Source: JAJXWB01 sp039808645 (GTDB taxonomy: Bacteria; Pseudomonadota; Alphaproteobacteria; Rhizobiales; Beijerinckiaceae). Taken from it: 8,847 nucleotides of DNA. Numbering within the stretch: the stretch's first letter is position 1; the number at the start of each line of letters is the position of its first letter. Positions 6,028 through 8,847 of the stretch are shown here, piece after piece. The position numbers were made by a program, and so were the translations under genes. The notes beneath the pieces are model-generated. The model saw nothing but the letters and a program-made list of their open reading frames with translations, did no database searches and was not told the origin of the DNA. Location of the stretch: assembly GCA_039808645.1 (NCBI GenBank), contig JBDHTL010000147.1:1-8847 (forward strand). Reading direction: 5' to 3'.

Positions 6028-7488
6028 TCAGCCTCCCTGCTTGGCGGCGTTCTCCGCCGGCGTCGCTTTCCAGAAATAGCGCGTGAAACCGCGCTGCCCA
6101 TCGTAGTCCTTGATGCGGAAGACCATGTCCATCTTCCGGCCGACGTCGATGTCGTCGGGCGTGACATCGGTGAAGTCGATCATCACGCGCCCCCCCGCGT
6201 CGAACTGCACCATGCCGTAGCACGCCGGCGGATCGGCGGAATAGGTGAGATTGTCGGCCGTGTAGCTCATGATTCGGCCTTCCAGATCGCTGAAGGGTTG
6301 CGGTTCCTGCGAATGGAAGGCGTTGCAGTTGGGATTGACGCAGATGTTGCTCTTGGGGAATTGCAGCGTGCCGCAGACATTGCACTTGCCGCCGACGAAG
6401 CCGGTGAGCGTGCCGCGATTACGGTAGAGCGAGGACAGCGCGGTCGCCTTGTCGAGTTCGGAGCGCATGCCGCGCTCCAGTTCGATCGTGTCGTTGAAGG
6501 CCAGGAACTTCTGGTAGTTCGTCTCCTCGCGTTTTCGCGCGAGATAGCCTGAGACGCCACGGGCGGGCTTGACTGACGCGATCTTGTCGGTGGCGCGGAA
6601 CAAGAGCGCGTCGCAGCCCTGTCCGAAGGCGACGACGAGAATGAGGTCTCCGGGCTTGGCGCTCTCCAGCGCATGCGCGAACATCACGAGCGCATGCGCC
6701 GCGCCCGTATCGCCGCAGACGAGCGCGAGATTGTCGCGCACGGCGGCGTCGGGAATGCCGGCCTTCCTGGCGATGGGGCCGGCGACCTTGGCCAGCGTGC
6801 AGGGCATGCAGAAATGCGCGACATCCGCGCCGGTCACGCCCGCCTTGGCGAACAGATCCTTCAGCGTCGCCGGCACGATCTTGTTGTAGCCCTCGTCGCG
6901 GATCCAGCGCTCTTCCCAGCTGTAATCGTAGGCGACGCCGTCGCCGCGGTAGTGGTCGACGAAATCGACGGTGCGGTTGGCGTGCGCGACGAGTTCGGCG
7001 ATCACGTCGCCTTCGCCGACGAGCAGCGCGGCGGCGCCGTCGCCCGACGACAGTTCGAGCGGGCTCGCCGCCTTGGTGCGTCGCTTTTCGGCCGCGGTCA
7101 CCAGGATCGGCCCCTTCGCCGCATTCAGCGCGTCGGCGAGCGCGGACAGGCCTGCGCGCTGGCTTGCCGAATGATCGTGGCCCGCGACGCTTTCGGCCAG
7201 GTTGAGCGCGCCGGCGACGATGCCGGCGTTGAGGCGGTCCGCAAACGGCAGGGTGGTGGAGGCCAGATGAACGGCGGAGAGCTGATCGCGCGAGAAATCG
7301 CCGAGGCAGTCGCGCGCGGCGGCCACCGCCATGGTGACGGAATCCTCGTCCCAATTGGCCATGGCGCGCTCGCCCTTGCTCTGCGACTTCAACGCGCCGT
7401 TGAACCATGCATTGGCCGCCACCATCGCCTTGCGTTGCAGGCGGCGCATCGGCACATAGGCGCCGTATCTCAGAATGCCCTTGGCCAT
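6028..7488 (-). CDS. HMG-CoA-synthase-fold protein fused to a zinc-ribbon/OB (DUF35) domain
   Basis: The 486-residue product has a thiolase-superfamily, HMGS-like part (about 1-305) with recognisable blocks: GILRYGAYVPMRRL, VHLASTTLPFADRLNAGIVA, SSGDGAAALLVGEG, FCMPCTLAKVAGPIARKAG, KPGDLILVVAFGQGCDALLF. A helical linker (about 310-358) leads to a zinc ribbon with Cys369-x2-Cys372 and Cys383-x4-Cys388, then an OB-fold (about 398-475). In archaea HMGS and DUF35 are separate chains bridging to a thiolase; here they are one chain next to a thiolase gene. By eye the HMGS catalytic Glu is Thr78, the Cys position is Gln110 or Ser109 (no Cys in 62-226) and the His is Cys227. HMG-CoA synthesis is therefore doubtful. 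Possible roles are a CoA-ester scaffold or channel for the thiolase, or a different acyl transfer. The ATG at 7488 lies 5 bases after the dehydrogenase stop; the longer in-frame form to 7836 would overlap that gene heavily and is rejected. Confidence 0.85.
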   Translation of the reverse strand: MAKGILRYGAYVPMRRLQRKAMVAANAWFNGALKSQSKGERAMANWDEDSVTMAVAAARDCLGDFSRDQLSAVHLASTTLPFADRLNAGIVAGALNLAESVAGHDHSASQRAGLSALADALNAAKGPILVTAAEKRRTKAASPLELSSGDGAAALLVGEGDVIAELVAHANRTVDFVDHYRGDGVAYDYSWEERWIRDEGYNKIVPATLKDLFAKAGVTGADVAHFCMPCTLAKVAGPIARKAGIPDAAVRDNLALVCGDTGAAHALVMFAHALESAKPGDLILVVAFGQGCDALLFRATDKIASVKPARGVSGYLARKREETNYQKFLAFNDTIELERGMRSELDKATALSSLYRNRGTLTGFVGGKCNVCGTLQFPKSNICVNPNCNAFHSQEPQPFSDLEGRIMSYTADNLTYSADPPACYGMVQFDAGGRVMIDFTDVTPDDIDVGRKMDMVFRIKDYDGQRGFTRYFWKATPAENAAKQGG

Positions 7489-7493
7489 GAGCG

Positions 7494-8417
7494 TTACACC
7501 GGATCCCAGTTGAAAATGTCGGCCGAACGGTCGAGCTTGAAGAAGCTGCCCTTCATCGCGGGCATGGCGTGATTGGCGATGGTCTGCGGCGTCCAGCCGT
7601 CGGTGCGCTGCACCGAGCGGATCGGGCGCGACTGGCTCATCAGGTAGATTTCGTTCATGCGCACCGCGAAAATCTGGCCGGTGACGTCCTTCGACAGATC
7701 GGAGGCGAGATAGGCGCAGAGCGGCGCGATCTTCTCCGGCCCCATCGCCTGAATCTTGGCGACCCGCGCCTTCTCGTCCTCCGTCTCGGTCGGGATCGTG
7801 CCGATGAGACGGCTCCAGGCGAAGGGCGACACGCAATTGGAGCGCACGTTGAAACGCTGCATGTCGAGCGCGATCGACTTGGAGAGGCCGACGATGCCGA
7901 GCTTGGCGGCGGCGTAATTCGCCTGGCCGAAATTGCCGACGAGGCCGGACGTCGAGGTGAAATGCACGAAGGAGCCGGAATTCTGCTCCTTGAAATGATT
8001 GGCCGCCGCGCGCGAGGTGTAGAACGAGCCCAGCAGATGCACCTTGATGACCGTCTCGAAGTCGACGATCGACATGCGGTGGAAGATGCGGTCGCGCAGA
8101 ATGCCGGCGTTGTTGATGACGCAGTCGATGCGGCCGAACGAATCGATGGCCGTCCTGATGATGTTGGCCGCAGGCGCCGCGTCGGCGACGCTGTCGAAAT
8201 TTGCGACCGCCGTGCCGCCGGCCTTGCGGATGATCTCGACGACTTCCTCGGCCGGATGCGCGTCGCCGCCGCCTTCGCCGTCGGCCGAACCGCCGAGATC
8301 GTTGACCACGACCTTGGCGCCCTGCGCGGCGCAGAGCAGCGCGATCTCGCGCCCGATGCCGCGCCCGGCGCCCGTGACGACCACGACCCTATCGGTAAGG
8401 CACTTGCCCTCGGACAT
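7494..8417 (-). CDS. Short-chain dehydrogenase/reductase, MFE-2-like 3-hydroxyacyl-CoA dehydrogenase type
   Basis: The 307-residue product is a classical Rossmann-fold SDR. It has the nucleotide-binding TGAGRGIG (15-22), Asp40 after the second strand (VVVNDLGG, suggesting NAD preference), NNAGILRDR (102-110), and the catalytic Ser in FTSTSGLVG (about 155-157) with Tyr168 and Lys172 in NYAAAKLG. The wording NDLGG, FDSVAD, NNAGILRDRIF and GNFGQANYAAAKLG closely resembles the dehydrogenase part of peroxisomal multifunctional enzyme 2, so oxidation of a 3-hydroxyacyl-CoA to the 3-oxo form is the best guess. A tail of about 55 residues follows the core and ends in KLDRSADIFNWDPV; I recall similar tails in bacterial relatives. 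The ATG at 8417 has GGGAG upstream and starts just before the Rossmann motif; an in-frame extension to 8573 has no family support. It is the first gene of the operon, supplying substrate for the thiolase. Confidence 0.9.
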   Translation of the reverse strand: MSEGKCLTDRVVVVTGAGRGIGREIALLCAAQGAKVVVNDLGGSADGEGGGDAHPAEEVVEIIRKAGGTAVANFDSVADAAPAANIIRTAIDSFGRIDCVINNAGILRDRIFHRMSIVDFETVIKVHLLGSFYTSRAAANHFKEQNSGSFVHFTSTSGLVGNFGQANYAAAKLGIVGLSKSIALDMQRFNVRSNCVSPFAWSRLIGTIPTETEDEKARVAKIQAMGPEKIAPLCAYLASDLSKDVTGQIFAVRMNEIYLMSQSRPIRSVQRTDGWTPQTIANHAMPAMKGSFFKLDRSADIFNWDPV

Positions 8418-8456
8418 GCCAGCTCCCTGCTGTTTCCTCGTTTTTCCGTTAGAGCG

Positions 8457-8485
8457 ACATTGCACCCGCGCCCGTTTCGGGTCAA
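8457..8485 (-). promoter_or_regulatory. Candidate promoter of the dehydrogenase/HMGS-DUF35/thiolase operon
   Basis: The minus strand carries TTGACC (8485-8480), a 17-base spacer and CAATGT (8462-8457), about 40 bases before the ATG at 8417. The -35 box is near consensus and the -10 box is weak, a common pattern in alphaproteobacterial promoters. The -35 box overlaps the end of a perfect 12-base palindrome at 8484-8495. Confidence 0.35.
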
Positions 8486-8495
8486 TCGCGCGATT
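8484..8495. promoter_or_regulatory. 12-base perfect palindrome AATCGCGCGATT, possible operator
   Basis: The sequence equals its own reverse complement and overlaps the TTGACC box of the operon promoter by two bases. A repressor bound here would block that promoter. No regulator gene is present in the window, and short palindromes of this kind also arise by chance in GC-rich DNA. Confidence 0.25.
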
Positions 8496-8505
8496 AAATC
8501 TGGTT

Positions 8506-8535
8506 CCGCATGGCAGAATTGCGAAGCCGCATGGC
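8506..8535. repeat. Direct repeat CCGCATGGC, two copies 21 bases apart
   Basis: Identical 9-base copies lie at 8506-8514 and 8527-8535. A period of 21 bases is two helical turns, which would place two bound proteins on the same face of the DNA. The pair lies upstream of the operon promoter, in the position expected for an activator. Functional meaning is inference. Confidence 0.25.
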
Positions 8536-8605
8536 GAGCCAGACACGCGAAGGGACGCGGCTGCGCCGTTCACCTGCGGTACAGGTTGCGGCCTGCATAA
8601 GCGCC

Positions 8606-8631
8606 ATGCTGCGACAGCATCGCAGTTGACT
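8606..8631 (+). promoter_or_regulatory. Inverted repeat next to a TTGACT box, candidate control region of the secreted-protein gene
   Basis: ATGCTG-CGA-CAGCAT (8606-8620) is a perfect six-base inverted repeat with a three-base centre. It ends five bases before TTGACT (8626-8631), a good -35 box. No clear -10 box follows at 16-18 bases, so the promoter is uncertain. The 285-base region 8418-8702 shows no credible gene on either strand. A small CGCC-TTC-GGCG hairpin follows at 8638-8648 in the presumed leader. Confidence 0.25.
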
Positions 8632-8702
8632 TTCGGCCGCCTTCGGCGAGCCTCGGATGGTCCGGGGCCGGTTTGGCGACCGGAGCCTCAGGGGAGTTTT
8701 TC

Positions 8703-8847
8703 ATGCGCACTGCACTTCGCGCGCTTGTTCTCACCGCTGCGCTCGGCCTCGCGCCGGGCCTCGCCTTCGCGCAGGCGACGCAGCCGGCCACGCCGCCCAA
8801 GGCGCCGCCGCCGCCCGCGGCCGCCGCGCCGAAACCCGCGACGCCCG
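8703..8847 (+). CDS. Secreted Ala/Pro-rich protein (partial, C-terminus outside window)
   Basis: The ATG at 8703 is preceded by GGGGAG at 8691-8696, a strong and well-spaced ribosome site. The 48 complete codons encode a classical Sec signal peptide: MRTALR, hydrophobic core ALVLTAALGLAPGLAFA, with likely cleavage after AFA at about residue 23. A low-complexity stretch of Ala, Pro, Thr and Lys follows, continuing to the window edge. The mature protein would be periplasmic or outer-membrane-associated, with a flexible linker before its folded domain. Such an opening is seen in invasion-associated-locus-B-like proteins of Alphaproteobacteria, among others, but no domain is visible, so no family is assigned. 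It is transcribed divergently from the dehydrogenase operon. Confidence 0.75.
   Translation, partial: MRTALRALVLTAALGLAPGLAFAQATQPATPPKAPPPPAAAAPKPATP

Noticed and set aside
4665..6086. 473-codon plus-strand frame opposite the thiolase
   Set aside because: Antisense to a thiolase with all signature motifs, and it begins inside the palindromic repeat. No family features are visible.
6027..6167. Longer thiolase start at 6167
   Set aside because: It would overlap the preceding gene by about 140 bases. The ATG at 6026 has AGGGAGG upstream and the usual thiolase N-terminus.
7489..7836. Longer start for the HMGS/DUF35 gene at 7836
   Set aside because: The added residues are an out-of-frame reading of the dehydrogenase gene. 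The ATG at 7488 begins the family's MAKGILRYGAYVP pattern.
8418..8573. In-frame N-terminal extension of the dehydrogenase
   Set aside because: The extension crosses the promoter-like region, and the ATG at 8417 has its own GGGAG site.
7569..8600. 343-codon plus-strand frame opposite the dehydrogenase
   Set aside because: Antisense shadow. The minus-strand frame has TGAGRGIG, NNAG and YxxxK in order.
8570..8800. 76-codon minus-strand frame at the right end
   Set aside because: It overlaps the signal-peptide gene antisense, has no ribosome site and shows no domain character.

Overview
The window is GC-rich and densely coded, with a strong preference for G or C at third codon positions. It reads as chromosomal DNA of an alphaproteobacterium, most likely Hyphomicrobiales (Rhizobiales). 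The evidence is the codon use, a cytosolic HtrA-like pseudoprotease of a type I associate with that order, and a palindromic intergenic element of the CCCTCCCCGCAAGGGG kind common in such genomes. This placement is by eye; no taxonomic search could be run. I see no tRNA, rRNA, CRISPR array, transposase or phage gene.

Layout. (1) 1-630, minus strand: the N-terminal part of a single-pass membrane protein that leaves the window just as Gly-X-Y (collagen-like) triplets begin. (2) 744-3170, plus strand: a compact three-gene cluster with gaps of 13-14 bases, encoding a luciferase-like flavin oxidoreductase, a small NTF2/SnoaL-like protein, and an HtrA-type protein with a PDZ domain whose Ser, His and Asp positions all appear replaced. 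(3) 3189-4586, minus strand: a MATE-family efflux transporter that converges on the pseudoprotease gene with 18 bases between stop codons. (4) 4587-4823: intergenic DNA dominated by a roughly 110-base imperfect palindrome made of two GC-rich hairpins. (5) 8417-4824, minus strand: a tightly packed three-gene operon encoding a short-chain dehydrogenase, an HMG-CoA-synthase-fold protein fused to a zinc-ribbon/OB (DUF35) domain, and an SCP2-type thiolase. (6) 8418-8702: a divergent regulatory region with candidate promoter elements and small palindromes. (7) 8703 to the window end, plus strand: the start of a secreted Ala/Pro-rich protein.

How the genes may work together. The dehydrogenase, HMGS/DUF35 fusion and thiolase are separated by 5 bases and 1 base, so they are very likely co-translated. 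A 3-hydroxyacyl-CoA could be oxidised by the dehydrogenase and cleaved, or built in reverse, by the thiolase. The middle protein resembles the HMGS and DUF35 subunits of the archaeal thiolase/HMGCS complex fused into one chain, but it seems to lack the Glu, Cys and His used by HMG-CoA synthase. It may be a scaffold or substrate channel for the thiolase, or may have a different chemistry. This operon and the pseudoprotease cluster are the two places most likely to hold something not yet described.
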